Shown in pieces: positions 7,778 to 15,608 of a DNA stretch of 64,000 bases. The first letter of the stretch is position 1; each line of letters starts with the position of its first letter. Both the position numbers and the translations under genes were made by a program. The stretch is from Opitutus sp. GAS368. GTDB lineage: Bacteria; Verrucomicrobiota; Verrucomicrobiia; Opitutales; Opitutaceae. The stretch is taken from NCBI RefSeq assembly GCF_900104925.1, contig NZ_LT629735.1:3889001-3953000 (forward strand), written 5' to 3'. The notes beneath the pieces were generated by a model. The model did no database searches and was not told the DNA's origin. It was given only the letters and a program-made list of their open reading frames with translations.

Positions 7778-8260
7778 GTGAAAACCATTGTTTGTCTACG
7801 CCATGTCACGGTGGCCATGGGCCTCTCCCTCCTGTCCAACGCGGGTTGTGCCGAGAATGAAAAAGTCGCCGCTGCGCCGTTGCCGCCGGCCAAGGAGTTG
7901 CCCGCGGCGCCGGTCACCGGTGTTCCCGTCGCCGATGCCCGCTGGCGCGAGATCAAGGATCTCAGTTATGATTCGCGCGCCGCGTTTTTCGCCGGCTTCA
8001 AGCGGTTGCAGGCCCGGCTCGATGAGCAGATCAGCGAGTTGTCCGCCCACCGGGCCGCCATGAAGGGCGATGCCGACACCAAGGACTGGGATTTCGCGAT
8101 GAAGGAAGTGGGCAATGCCCGGTCGTATCTCACCGGCACCGGTGAGATTGTCGCCAAGGCCACCTCCGAAAGCTGGGCCCAGGATCGGGAGCGGGTCGGA
8201 CAGGCTTGGCTGCGGGCGCAGGCAGCCTGCGCCAGGGTCAAGGCCAGCACGACCATTTGA
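7778..8260 (+). CDS. exported protein with helical C-terminal domain, unknown function
   Basis: About 160 residues from a GTG at 7778, chosen because it immediately follows the shared promoter and opens a signal-peptide-like segment (VKTIVCLRHVTVAMGLSLLSNAGC). The Cys could be a lipidation site but the lipobox is weak (Asn at -3). After a Pro/Ala-rich stretch the rest is helical and charged (FKRLQARLDEQISELSAHRAAMKGD). It has no named domain; I would call it an envelope-associated protein only. It is followed by the YXWGXW lipoprotein gene, which has the same promoter design. Confidence 0.65.
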   Translation: MKTIVCLRHVTVAMGLSLLSNAGCAENEKVAAAPLPPAKELPAAPVTGVPVADARWREIKDLSYDSRAAFFAGFKRLQARLDEQISELSAHRAAMKGDADTKDWDFAMKEVGNARSYLTGTGEIVAKATSESWAQDRERVGQAWLRAQAACARVKASTTI

Positions 8261-8278
8261 GCCTCGCTGCCTACAAGG

Positions 8279-8312
8279 CCCCATAGCAGCACGGCGTCGG
8301 CGCCGCTATGCT
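8279..8312 (+). promoter_or_regulatory. CCCCAT-N22-TATGCT promoter (YXWGXW lipoprotein)
   Basis: CCCCAT (8279-8284), a 22 bp spacer (8285-8306) and TATGCT (8307-8312), then 7 bp to ATG 8320. The GCCGCTATGCT segment around the -10 is shared with the promoter at 7738-7771. Confidence 0.55.
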
Positions 8313-8319
8313 TCCCCTC

Positions 8320-8799
8320 ATGAACAAAAACATGTCCCACCTCCCGGTCCTCCCGCCTGCCGCGCAAAGCGCCGGCTGGTCCGTTCCGTTCCTCGCCCTC
8401 GGCTTCGTCTTCGCGGGCTGCGCTTCCGAACCCGATTCCCATGTGGTCTCTGCTCCGCCTCCGCCCCCGCCGAACACCCGCGCCGTCACGACGACGACCA
8501 CCACCACTTCGGCTCCGGCCACCGTGGTCGTGGGCAACACCGCCTATGTCGCCTCGGCCCCGGTCGTGAGCACCACCGTCATCACCCAGGCCCCGCCGGC
8601 CATGCAGGAGGAAGTCGTGCTGGCCCAACCGTCGTCCCAGCACGTCTGGCTCGCCGGCTACTGGACGTGGCGCAACGACCGCTATGAGTGGATGGCCGGA
8701 CACTGGGAAATGCCCCCGAGTTCGGGCTCAGCCTGGGTCGCCCCGCGCTGGGAGCGGAACGGCAGCAACTACCGGTTCTACGAAGGCTACTGGAACTGA
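8320..8799 (+). CDS. YXWGXW-repeat lipoprotein
   Basis: About 159 residues from ATG 8320; the ATG at 8308 overlaps the -10 hexamer. A leader ends in the lipobox FAGC (about residue 36), followed by a Pro/Thr-rich low-complexity spacer with a run of seven threonines. The C-terminus carries aromatic repeats of the YXWGXW type: VWLAGYWTWRNDRYEWMAGHWEM, then WVAPRWERNGSNYRFYEGYW. Such proteins are surface lipoproteins of unknown function. A strong intrinsic terminator follows. Confidence 0.75.
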   Translation: MNKNMSHLPVLPPAAQSAGWSVPFLALGFVFAGCASEPDSHVVSAPPPPPPNTRAVTTTTTTTSAPATVVVGNTAYVASAPVVSTTVITQAPPAMQEEVVLAQPSSQHVWLAGYWTWRNDRYEWMAGHWEMPPSSGSAWVAPRWERNGSNYRFYEGYWN

Positions 8800-8826
8800 T
8801 CCGATACCCTCATTTCAATAACCGCT

Positions 8827-8861
8827 GCGGCCCCTTCTTCCCGGAGGGGCCGCTTTGTTTT
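8827..8861 (+). terminator. intrinsic terminator
   Basis: A gcggcccc/ggggccgc stem (8827-8834 with 8846-8853) is followed by tttgtttt. It lies 27 bp after the YXWGXW lipoprotein stop and ends at the stop codon of the convergent ThuA gene. Confidence 0.85.
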
Positions 8862-9709
8862 CAGGGGGTGCGGCCGCCCAGCCAAAGCAGGGCCTGGAGG
8901 ATGAACTTGCTTTGGGCTTCGCTGGCGAAGGTGGAGGAGAGTTCGCGGTTCGTCCGGTGTTCGTAGTCCATGTCGTTGTGGCCCATGTTCACGTAGATCA
9001 TCCGGTAGTTCCGGTTGGTCCATGCCACCGGGTAGTAGCCCTCGTGCCAGATTTCGTGCGGCTTGGGCCCGGTGCCGAGCGGGAAACTGGCCGCATCGAT
9101 GGCCAGCAGGATTTGGATGGAAGGATTGGTGCGCAGGTCTTTTTCCCAGCGATACCATTCGTTGGGCGCTGACGCGAAGGTAGCCGGCAGGCCCCGGGTC
9201 GCCGGATGCCCGGGTGTCACCACCCGCAGCACGGCGGACGTGGGCCGCCAGGTGTTGCTCACGTATTGGCCGGAGCCGAGGAACTGGTCGTGATACCAGT
9301 CCCAGTTCTGCGGGAAAGCGGAGGGCGTCAGCGCAAACGCCGCAAAATGAAAACCCAGCCACGCGCCGCCGTGCTCCATGTAGTCGCGGAAGGCCGCCCG
9401 CTGCGCCGGATCCTCCGGCCGGGTGTCGAGGAAGAGCACGACCCGGTAGCCGGCGAGGAAGCTGGCGTTGAGTTTGCCCCAGTCGTCCGTCGCCTCGTAG
9501 CTGAAGTGGTGTTTCGCCGCCATCGTGGGAAACCAGCGGTTGGCCTCGTGGACGAAACTGATGTGTGCGAGGTCGCTTTTGCCGGTGTAGAACGCGATGA
9601 CCTTGAAGGCGGGTGCGCCGTCCGTCGCCGCCCCGCTCATCCACCCCAGGCCAAGGAACACGCCGGCGATGATTTTCCAGATCCGGGATAACGCGGTCGG
9701 CGGCAGCAT
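8861..9709 (-). CDS. exported ThuA-domain (trehalose utilisation-like) protein
   Basis: About 282 residues from ATG 9709 (MLPPTALSR..., with a hydrophobic leader IIAGVFLGLGW); an ATG at 9745 is the alternative. The ThuA glutamine-amidotransferase-like fold is visible in KVIAFYTGKSDLAHISFV, YRVVLFLDTRP, YMEHGGAWLGFHFAAF and the C-terminal PVAWTNRNYRMIYVNMGHNDMDY, all typical of the family. ThuA proteins are linked to sugar catabolism and are often exported in Verrucomicrobiota and Planctomycetota, but the reaction is unknown. It stands alone, convergent with the lipoprotein gene. Confidence 0.85.
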   Translation of the reverse strand: MLPPTALSRIWKIIAGVFLGLGWMSGAATDGAPAFKVIAFYTGKSDLAHISFVHEANRWFPTMAAKHHFSYEATDDWGKLNASFLAGYRVVLFLDTRPEDPAQRAAFRDYMEHGGAWLGFHFAAFALTPSAFPQNWDWYHDQFLGSGQYVSNTWRPTSAVLRVVTPGHPATRGLPATFASAPNEWYRWEKDLRTNPSIQILLAIDAASFPLGTGPKPHEIWHEGYYPVAWTNRNYRMIYVNMGHNDMDYEHRTNRELSSTFASEAQSKFILQALLWLGGRTP

Positions 9710-9751
9710 GAGGGCGAGCAAACGCCGGGAAGCCGCGCGCTCCAATCCTTT

Positions 9752-9934
9752 TCAGCCGGCCGAATTCACCGGCGTGAGTTCCGCGCAGACCTCGGCGACA
9801 CGGGCCGACGCCGCGACCGCCACGTCGGCGGCATCGAGCCGGCCCTGGCGTTCCAGCGCGTAAGCCTGCTCGATCAGCTCGGCGCGCAGGGCGGCGAGCT
9901 TGGCCAGGACGGGGTCGTCGCAGGAAACCGGCAT
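9752..9934 (-). CDS. small helical protein, downstream of the DUF1428 gene
   Basis: 60 residues, Ala-rich and helical (VLAKLAALRAELIEQAYALERQGRLDAADVAVAASARV). No domain recognised. It starts 4 bp after the stop of the DUF1428 gene on the same strand, so the two are probably cotranscribed. This arrangement and the protein-like composition support it. Confidence 0.55.
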   Translation of the reverse strand: MPVSCDDPVLAKLAALRAELIEQAYALERQGRLDAADVAVAASARVAEVCAELTPVNSAG

Positions 9935-9938
9935 GTGG

Positions 9939-10301
9939 TCAGCGGGCGACCAAGACCTTGAAGCCGGCGTAAACCACGCGCTGGCAGTCGAACGGCATGT
10001 CCTTTGGGTCGCACATGGCGGCCATGCGCGGGTCCTTCATCACCGCGGCGTTCACCTTGTCGCGGTGCGCGCGGGATTTGAATTCGATGTAGGCGAAGAC
10101 CACGGTCTCGCCCCGCTTGAGCTTCATCCGCTTGGCGAAGGGCACACCCCATTTGGTCTGGAGGTCGTCGCCGGCGGTCTCGCGGTAGGCCAGCGCACCC
10201 TGGTCCTTCCAGACCTTGGCGGTCAGCCGCGCGATGCGTTGGTAGGCCTTCAGGTTTTTCTTCGGCACGGGCAGGACATAGCCATCGACGTAGTTGGGCA
10301 T
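9939..10301 (-). CDS. DUF1428 domain-containing protein
   Basis: 120 residues, the normal family length. It opens with MPNYVDGYVLPVPKKNLKAY, and GETVVFAYIEFKSRAHRDKVN and MPFDCQRVVYAGFK are hallmark segments of DUF1428 (YbaA-like ferredoxin-fold proteins). The activity is unknown. Genes of this type often accompany ECF42-type sigma factors together with DUF899, SRPBCC and DGPF proteins, as here. Confidence 0.9.
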   Translation of the reverse strand: MPNYVDGYVLPVPKKNLKAYQRIARLTAKVWKDQGALAYRETAGDDLQTKWGVPFAKRMKLKRGETVVFAYIEFKSRAHRDKVNAAVMKDPRMAAMCDPKDMPFDCQRVVYAGFKVLVAR

Positions 10302-10345
10302 GGGGGGCGGGAGTTGAGGTGGCGGAGGGAGACCGACGGGGCGGG

Positions 10346-10885
10346 TTATTTCTTGGCGGCGGCTTCCGAGTTGGTCTTGAGCGTGGCCAGGCCCTTCTCG
10401 AAGTCGCCGCCGACCATCTTGTCCATGTTCATGAACAGGCAGAACACCTTAGACCCATAGTTTTTCGTGCCGGACATGGTCCAGGTGACATTCGTGCCGG
10501 CGCCTTCCGGCCGGAAGGTGAATTCGGTCGGGCAAAGCCCGGGCATGGGCTTGAAGAACTCCAGCTTGATCCGGATCACCTCGGCGGGCCGGCTTTCAGC
10601 GATCGTCATCTTGCCGGCGCCCACGTCGCTGTTGCCTTCCCAGGCATACGCGGCTCCCACGCCGGCCGCCGGGCCTTCGAAGGTGCGCTTCATCGCCGGG
10701 TCCAGCTTCTCCCAGGGCGACCAGGCGGCCCAGCGGTGGAAATCATTGACCTCGGGAAAAATCACGGCGGCCGGCGCGGCGATGGTAACGCTCCGCGTGA
10801 TGCGGAACTCGGCGGGCTGGAAAGCGGCGACAACGAGGATGACGGCGATGATCGCCACGAGGAGGAGCAGGATTTTCTTGATCAT
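10346..10885 (-). CDS. SRPBCC (START-like) protein with N-terminal membrane anchor
   Basis: 179 residues. One N-terminal transmembrane helix (KKILLLLVAIIAVILVVAAF) is followed by a polyketide-cyclase-like SRPBCC domain (FRITRSVTIAAPAAVIFPEVNDFHRWAAWSPWEKLDP through the C-terminal helix). The domain is a hydrophobic-ligand cavity fold; the ligand is unknown. It is the last gene of a same-strand run with a second SRPBCC gene, a membrane gene and a DUF899 gene. Confidence 0.85.
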   Translation of the reverse strand: MIKKILLLLVAIIAVILVVAAFQPAEFRITRSVTIAAPAAVIFPEVNDFHRWAAWSPWEKLDPAMKRTFEGPAAGVGAAYAWEGNSDVGAGKMTIAESRPAEVIRIKLEFFKPMPGLCPTEFTFRPEGAGTNVTWTMSGTKNYGSKVFCLFMNMDKMVGGDFEKGLATLKTNSEAAAKK

Positions 10886-10910
10886 TGGGGGCGTGGGTTC
10901 GTGGATTGCT

Positions 10911-11390
10911 TTAAGCGGCCGTTACGAGGCTGACAAGCCGGTCCACACTTTCGCCCCAGCCTTGATGGAAACCCATCTTTTCATGCCTTTCGCGGTTCTC
11001 CACCGTCCAGTGCAGCGCCCGGGCGGTGTATTTCATTTTGCCGCCGGGCAATGCCTCGAAGGTCGTGATGGCGGTGAAGAAGGCGCCGGGGTTCGGCGCC
11101 CAACCGGAATCGAAGGCGTCGGTGAAGACGATGCGCTCGTTCGGCACAACCTCGAGGAAGACGCCGCGGGTCGGGTATTCGGTGCCGTCGGGCGCCCGCA
11201 TGATCGTGCGAAAACTGCCGCCGGTGCGGAGCTCCATCACGCAGAAAGGCGTCGTCATGCCGTGCGGCCCCCACCACTGCGGGAGCTGCGTGGTCCATGC
11301 CTGGTACACGCGGGCCGGCGGAGCGGCGATGACACGGGACAGCGAGAGTTCGAGCCCGGAAACAGGCGGGACTGGGGCGGTGGTTTTCAT
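10911..11390 (-). CDS. SRPBCC / AHSA1-like protein
   Basis: 159 residues, start ATG 11390. The ATG overlaps the stop of the upstream membrane-protein gene (ATGA), supporting the start and translational coupling. The AHSA1 pattern is clear: LSRVIAAPPARVYQAWTTQLPQWWGP, GGSFRTIMRAPDG and a C-terminal helix HEKMGFHQGWGESVDRLV. It binds hydrophobic ligands or assists proteins in known relatives; the ligand here is unknown. Confidence 0.9.
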   Translation of the reverse strand: MKTTAPVPPVSGLELSLSRVIAAPPARVYQAWTTQLPQWWGPHGMTTPFCVMELRTGGSFRTIMRAPDGTEYPTRGVFLEVVPNERIVFTDAFDSGWAPNPGAFFTAITTFEALPGGKMKYTARALHWTVENRERHEKMGFHQGWGESVDRLVSLVTAA

Positions 11391-11686
11391 GGCCGTTCGG
11401 CCGAATGGGTTTTCTCCGCTGTGCGGGTGGATGTCGCGCGTCGCCAGGCGCAGGCCAGCAGCAAGGCGCCGGCCACGAGACCGAGTGCGGCGGTGGCCAC
11501 GGCAGCGCCATTCGACGGTGCCGCCGATCCGCCGCACAACTCCGGCACGACGGCGGCGAAACCGCCGGCCAGTGCGATGTAGCCGGCGACACAGAGCAGG
11601 CACTTCGGCAGCAGCAGGGCCGTGATGCCGGCGGCCAGCCAACGGGTCCGGTGGCGGAAGGGGGCAGTCTCAGCCGGCATATTCAT
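11387..11686 (-). CDS. membrane protein, two to three helices, unknown function
   Basis: 99 residues (ATG 11686, alternative 11680). Hydrophobic helices lie at WLAAGITALLLPKCLLCVAGYIALAGGFAAVV and VATAALGLVAGALLLACAW, with a CLLC pair in the first and a single Cys in the loop (PELCGG). This layout resembles small MerC/MerT-like cysteine membrane proteins, but identity cannot be claimed. It overlaps the DUF899 stop upstream (11670-11686) and the SRPBCC start downstream, so it belongs to that operon. Confidence 0.6.
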   Translation of the reverse strand: MNMPAETAPFRHRTRWLAAGITALLLPKCLLCVAGYIALAGGFAAVVPELCGGSAAPSNGAAVATAALGLVAGALLLACAWRRATSTRTAEKTHSAERP

Positions 11687-12467
11687 CCGGGAAGGGGTTG
11701 AGGTCCGGCCGGGGCGGCAGACCCATGCCGGGGGTGCGCCCCTTGGGCTCCTCCCAGTCCTCCTGCCGGCCGAGCGCCGTCAGGTCGAGGAGGTAGTAGG
11801 ATCCGCCGGTGGACTCGCCGCCGCGCGCGTAGGTGGAATACGTGTGGAAGACCTCGTCGCCCTGGCGCAGGAAGCAGCTCAGCCCGGGCAGGTCGAAGGG
11901 CTGTTCGCCCTGGAGGTAATACCCGGTGCCGGCCCTGGCATGCTCCTCCGGGCCGCGGTAATTATAAACCACGGGCGCGACCGAGGCGTCGATCGTGGTG
12001 TTGAAGTCGTAATTGAACGAGCTGCCGGAGGAGGAATACCAGGGCACCGTCCAGCCCATGCGCCGCTTGAAGGGCAGGATCTTCGCGAGGGGCGCACGGG
12101 AGACGAGGACGAGACTCGTGTTGCGCGCGCGCAGGACATTGAAGTGGCCGCGGGCGAGTTCGTCGACCCAGCCAGAGCAGCCCCGGCAGGGCTCGTCCAG
12201 TGGCTCCCCTTTCTCCCAGCGCCACATGAAGTGGTGGACGATTAGCTGGGGCCGGCCGGCAAAGAGGTCGGCCAGCGTCCGGGGACCTTCGGGACTGTCG
12301 AACCGGTAGGGCTGCTCGATGCGGACCATGGGCAGCTCGCGGCGCGCCGTGTTGAGGCGGTCGCGCATGCTGGTGAGTTCCTTTTCCCGGGCGAGCAGCT
12401 CGAGGCGGGCCTTGAGCCATTCGGAACGGGAGACGATCTTGGGTGGGTTGGGAGCGATGGTTGACAT
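11670..12467 (-). CDS. DUF899 family thioredoxin-like protein
   Basis: 265 residues from ATG 12467 (MSTIAPNPPKIVSRSEWLKARLELLAREKELT). The segments QPYRFDSPEGPRTLADLF, LIVHHFMWRW and CRGCSGWVDELA (CxxC, about residue 98) define DUF899, a thioredoxin-fold family. The C-terminal half ends in YYLLDLTALGRQEDWEEPKGR and PDEYAG, as in many relatives. The redox role is inferred from the fold. First gene of the four-gene run 10346-12467. Confidence 0.9.
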   Translation of the reverse strand: MSTIAPNPPKIVSRSEWLKARLELLAREKELTSMRDRLNTARRELPMVRIEQPYRFDSPEGPRTLADLFAGRPQLIVHHFMWRWEKGEPLDEPCRGCSGWVDELARGHFNVLRARNTSLVLVSRAPLAKILPFKRRMGWTVPWYSSSGSSFNYDFNTTIDASVAPVVYNYRGPEEHARAGTGYYLQGEQPFDLPGLSCFLRQGDEVFHTYSTYARGGESTGGSYYLLDLTALGRQEDWEEPKGRTPGMGLPPRPDLNPFPDEYAG

Positions 12468-12477
12468 GGGGAAACGG

Positions 12478-12570
12478 TCAGGCTCGGTCGCCGCGCTCGC
12501 GGCCGCCGGCGGCGGGCTCGGTCGCCACGAGGGCGGTAAGCAGGGCGAGGATGAGGACGGCGGACAGCAT
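12478..12570 (-). CDS. possible very short membrane peptide upstream of the DUF899 gene
   Basis: 30 residues from ATG 12570: a single hydrophobic helix (MLSAVLILALLTALVATEP) and a charged tail. It lies 10 bp before the DUF899 start on the same strand. Translation is plausible but unproven. Confidence 0.25.
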   Translation of the reverse strand: MLSAVLILALLTALVATEPAAGGRERGDRA

Positions 12571-12810
12571 GGAGCGGGTGTTCCTAGGCTCAACGAACGG
12601 CCCCGCCGGTTCCGGACAGCGGGGTTGAAGTTTTTCGCGCCGTAGGCTTGTTTGATGGTGCCTGCCCGGCAATCCGGGTTCGACCCAAGCCGGTCATTTC
12701 CGCACCGAGCGGTGAAAATCCACGACCAATCCCGCAATTTCCCCCGCCGTGTCCGGTGGGGCCGCCTTCGTTCGTTGTAGCAGTGACAGCCCACTTCAAC
12801 CCGCCATCCC

Positions 12811-13239
12811 ATGCCGACCAACCCGACGTCCCCACCCGCCCCCTACATGCTGTTCTTCCGGAATTCCGGCCCGGAAACCCACCAGCACCTCACGCCCGAC
12901 CAGCGCCAGCAGCTGGTCACGCGCTGGAACGCCTGGTTCGAAGGGCTCGTCACCGAGGGCAAGGCCATCGAGGGCCAGCCGCTCGAACTGGAGACCCGCA
13001 TTGTTTCCGGGCCCGGCGGCGGGCGCGTGATCGACGGCCCGTTCCCCGAGGCCAAGGAGGCCATCGGCGGCTACGTGAAACTGGTGGTAGGCAGCCTCGA
13101 TGAGGCCACCGAAATCGCGCGGCGCCACCCTGGCCTGGCCTACGGCCTGATCATCGAGGTGCGGCAGGTGACACCCACCTGCCACCTCGGGGTGAACACT
13201 ATGCCCGGCGACGCTCGGGAAGTGATGAGGCATCGATGA
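12811..13239 (+). CDS. YciI/DGPF-domain protein
   Basis: 142 residues. The core has the name-giving motif DGPFPEAKEAIGGY (about residues 75-88) after PYMLFFRNSG, all hallmarks of YCII-related DGPF proteins, with a ferredoxin-like dimeric fold. These are the usual genetic partners of ECF42 sigma factors; here the sigma gene follows on the same strand after a palindrome. The Met at 12811 fits family starts. It may act as a small enzyme or sensor; no activity is known. Confidence 0.9.
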   Translation: MPTNPTSPPAPYMLFFRNSGPETHQHLTPDQRQQLVTRWNAWFEGLVTEGKAIEGQPLELETRIVSGPGGGRVIDGPFPEAKEAIGGYVKLVVGSLDEATEIARRHPGLAYGLIIEVRQVTPTCHLGVNTMPGDAREVMRHR

Positions 13240-13245
13240 TATTTC

Positions 13246-13324
13246 TGTAGGAGCCTGCTTGCAGGCGACCTTGGATTTCCACCGATGGCTTAAGCCCTGA
13301 ATCGCCTGCAAGCAGGCTCCTACA
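13246..13324. repeat. REP-like palindrome (gtaggagcctgcttgcagg type)
   Basis: tgtaggagcctgcttgcagg at the left and cctgcaagcaggctcctaca at the right are perfect inverted copies, 39 bp apart. It lies between the DGPF gene and the sigma-factor gene. A diverged relative is at 38564-38619. Confidence 0.9.
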
Positions 13325-13348
13325 ATTTGAGAGACTCAGCCTGAACAG

Positions 13349-14638
13349 ATGACTTCGGAACCCACCACCACCGCGCAGCTGGTCGAGCATTTCTTCCGGC
13401 ATGAGACCGGCCGCCTGCACGGCGCGCTCCTCCGCCTGCTCGGCGTGCACAACCTGGCGCTGGCCGAGGACGTCGCGCAGGAAGCCATGCTGCGAGCCCT
13501 GCGCACCTGGTCGATGGGCGGCGTGCCGCCCAATCCCTCCGCCTGGATCACGCAGGTGGCCATGAACCTGGCCAAGGACCACCTGCGCCGCCAGCGCATG
13601 TCCGCCGCGAAGGAGCCGGCCATCATCACCCACCACGAGCAGACGATCGCCTCGCCGGCCATCGCCTGGGAGACGGCCCACGAGATCCGCGACGACGCAC
13701 TGCGCCTGATGTTCGTTTGCTGCCATCCGTCGGTCGCCCCCGACGCGCAGGTCGTCCTCGCGCTCAAGGTGCTGTGCGGCTTCGGCACGTCGGAGATCGC
13801 GCGCGCCTTCCTCAGCAGCGAGGCGGCGATCGAAAAGCAGCTGACGCGCACGAAGCAGCGCATCCACGAGGCCGGCATCGGCTTCGAGATCCCCGAGGGC
13901 GAGGACCTCGCGCCCCGGCTCGACGGCGTGCTCGCCGCGCTCTACCTGCTGTTCAATGAGGGCTACAAGGCCTCGTCCGGCGACCGCCTGCTCCGCGAGG
14001 AACTGAGCCACGAGGCCATCCGCCTGGCCTCGCTGCTGCTCGCCCACCCGGCCGGCCGGACGCCCCGCGCCCACGCCCTGCTGGCGCTCATGCTGCTGAC
14101 GGCGGCCCGCTTCCCCTCCCGGCTCGACGAGCACGGCGCCCTGCTCCGCCTGCACGACCAGGACCGTTCCAAGTGGGATCGCACGCTGATCGAGCAGGGC
14201 CTGCTGCACCTGGTCGCCGCCGCCGAGGGCGCGGAACTGAGCGAATACCACCTGCAGGCCGGCATCGCCGCCATCCACTGCACGGCGGCCGATTACGCCT
14301 CGACCGACTGGGCGCGCATCCTGCGGCATTACGACGAGCTTTACCGGCTCAAGGCCTCGCCGATCGTGGCGCTGAACCGCGCGGTGGTTGTCGCCCACCT
14401 GCAGGGGCCGCAGGCCGGGCTCGACGCGCTCGCGGCGATCACCGACCGCGACCGGCTCGAATCGCATTACCTGCTGCACGCCGTGGCCGGCGAACTCCAC
14501 TGGCGCCTGAAGGACGAGCGGGCCGCCGCGGCGAGTTTCCGCCGGGCCCTCGCCCTCGCGCACGTCGGCCCCGAACAGGCCTACCTCGCCCGCATGCTGG
14601 AACGCTCGGCCGAGGACGACACTTCCCTTTCCGCCTGA
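13349..14638 (+). CDS. ECF42-like RNA polymerase sigma factor with C-terminal DUF6596/TPR extension
   Basis: 429 residues, far longer than a minimal ECF sigma factor. Region 2 covers about residues 10-80 (ALAEDVAQEAMLRALRTW, the -10-binding helices) and region 4 about 115-170 (VLALKVLCGFGTSEIARAFLSSEAAIEKQL). A DUF6596 segment (LYLLFNEGYKASSGDRLLREELSHEAIRLASLL) and TPR-like helices follow to the end. This domain order is that of ECF42, in which the C-terminal extension takes the place of an anti-sigma factor. No anti-sigma gene is nearby, and the adjacent DGPF, DUF899, DUF1428 and SRPBCC genes fit its usual targets. Confidence 0.9.
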   Translation: MTSEPTTTAQLVEHFFRHETGRLHGALLRLLGVHNLALAEDVAQEAMLRALRTWSMGGVPPNPSAWITQVAMNLAKDHLRRQRMSAAKEPAIITHHEQTIASPAIAWETAHEIRDDALRLMFVCCHPSVAPDAQVVLALKVLCGFGTSEIARAFLSSEAAIEKQLTRTKQRIHEAGIGFEIPEGEDLAPRLDGVLAALYLLFNEGYKASSGDRLLREELSHEAIRLASLLLAHPAGRTPRAHALLALMLLTAARFPSRLDEHGALLRLHDQDRSKWDRTLIEQGLLHLVAAAEGAELSEYHLQAGIAAIHCTAADYASTDWARILRHYDELYRLKASPIVALNRAVVVAHLQGPQAGLDALAAITDRDRLESHYLLHAVAGELHWRLKDERAAAASFRRALALAHVGPEQAYLARMLERSAEDDTSLSA

Positions 14639-14692
14639 AATCCCTCCTCACCCCATGGAATACTCCCTGTCTAGCAGTTCCGGCACTGAGCC

Positions 14693-15484
14693 TCAGCTCC
14701 CCGGTCCGGGATGGGCCTGGAAGAACTTCACAATCAGCTCGGGCGCGACGTCGCTCGGGTAACGGTGCCCCCCGGTGTGCAGGTAGACCGCCACGTCGTT
14801 GCCGCCGCTGGCAGGATACGCCGTGTAGCCCATCGCGTCGGGTTTTAATGGCCCGCAGCCGTCCAGCTTGAGCACGTAGTCGAGCATGCGCTGCTGCCAG
14901 GCGAACTTCACCAGTTCGTCCTGGGGACTGCCAATGTGCAGCACGGGCTTGGGCTTGAACTTCAGGAAGCCGCGCGCCAGCAGCGCGGATGACGGGGCTA
15001 GGGCCGCGAACACATCGCCCCGCTCCGCCCAGAGCAGGTAGGTGAAGCCGCCGCCGTTGGAATGACCCGTCGCGTAGATGCGCTTCGCGTCCACGCGGTA
15101 GCGCTGCTTCAGGTCGGCGAGCATGACATCGAAGAATTTCAGGTCGCGGTCACCCTGGGCGCCGGCCATGGCCTGCCAGCCTGCCTCGGTGCCGGCCCGG
15201 TCGGTCAGCCGGCCGGCGGTGGGCAGACCCTGCGGGTAAACCACGATCGCCTCCGGCCATTTCTCGTGAATGGGAAAGCTATGCGACGCCTGCGCCATCG
15301 AGCCGCCGTGGCCGTGGAACGCGAACACCAGCGGGGCGCCGTCGGCGGGGATCTTCGTGGGGATGGACAGGAGCGCCTCGCGGGTCACGCCGTCCACGAT
15401 CCAGGTGTGGCGCTCGAGTTGGTTGGCGGCCGGCAGCCGGCCGGCGAGGAGAAGCAAAGCAAGGCCCAGGAACCGGAAACACAT
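14693..15484 (-). CDS. exported esterase / PHB depolymerase-like alpha/beta hydrolase (LpqC type)
   Basis: 263 residues from ATG 15484; an upstream ATG at 15502 lies in frame. The signal peptide is FLGLALLLLAGRLPA. The alpha/beta-hydrolase core shows the oxyanion segment FAFHGHGGS and the nucleophile elbow GHSNGG (Ser, about residue 146). The charge relay is completed by PQDE and a late His (HTGGHRYP). The family includes PHB depolymerases and feruloyl or acetyl xylan esterases (CE1-like). An extracytoplasmic esterase is likely; the substrate is open. Confidence 0.85.
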   Translation of the reverse strand: MCFRFLGLALLLLAGRLPAANQLERHTWIVDGVTREALLSIPTKIPADGAPLVFAFHGHGGSMAQASHSFPIHEKWPEAIVVYPQGLPTAGRLTDRAGTEAGWQAMAGAQGDRDLKFFDVMLADLKQRYRVDAKRIYATGHSNGGGFTYLLWAERGDVFAALAPSSALLARGFLKFKPKPVLHIGSPQDELVKFAWQQRMLDYVLKLDGCGPLKPDAMGYTAYPASGGNDVAVYLHTGGHRYPSDVAPELIVKFFQAHPGPGS

Positions 15485-15520
15485 GATGAGATGACGAACC
15501 ACCGCCGCGGTGGTTTCAAG

Positions 15521-15607
15521 GGTGGAACCCGGCCGTGGGAGGCAGGTGCGGTAAGGCGCGGACTCCGTTCCGCGCCGGAAAGGCGGCGAAGGGACTCGCC
15601 GCCCTAC
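15521..15607. repeat. REP-like elements: half-copy ggtggaacccggcc plus gcgcggactcc palindrome
   Basis: A half-copy ggtggaacccggcc lies at 15521-15534. It is followed by gtaaggcgcggactccgttc, with its partner arms cgcgcc and ggcggcgaagggactcgccgcc ending in cctac at 15607. The same pair of arms recurs at 30955-31010. The stretch lies between the esterase and aminotransferase genes. Confidence 0.8.
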
Positions 15608-15608
15608 C

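Noticed and set aside
14640-14690. CCCCAT at 14651 as a fifth shared promoter
   Set aside because: No TA-hexamer lies 22 bp downstream and no plus-strand gene follows.
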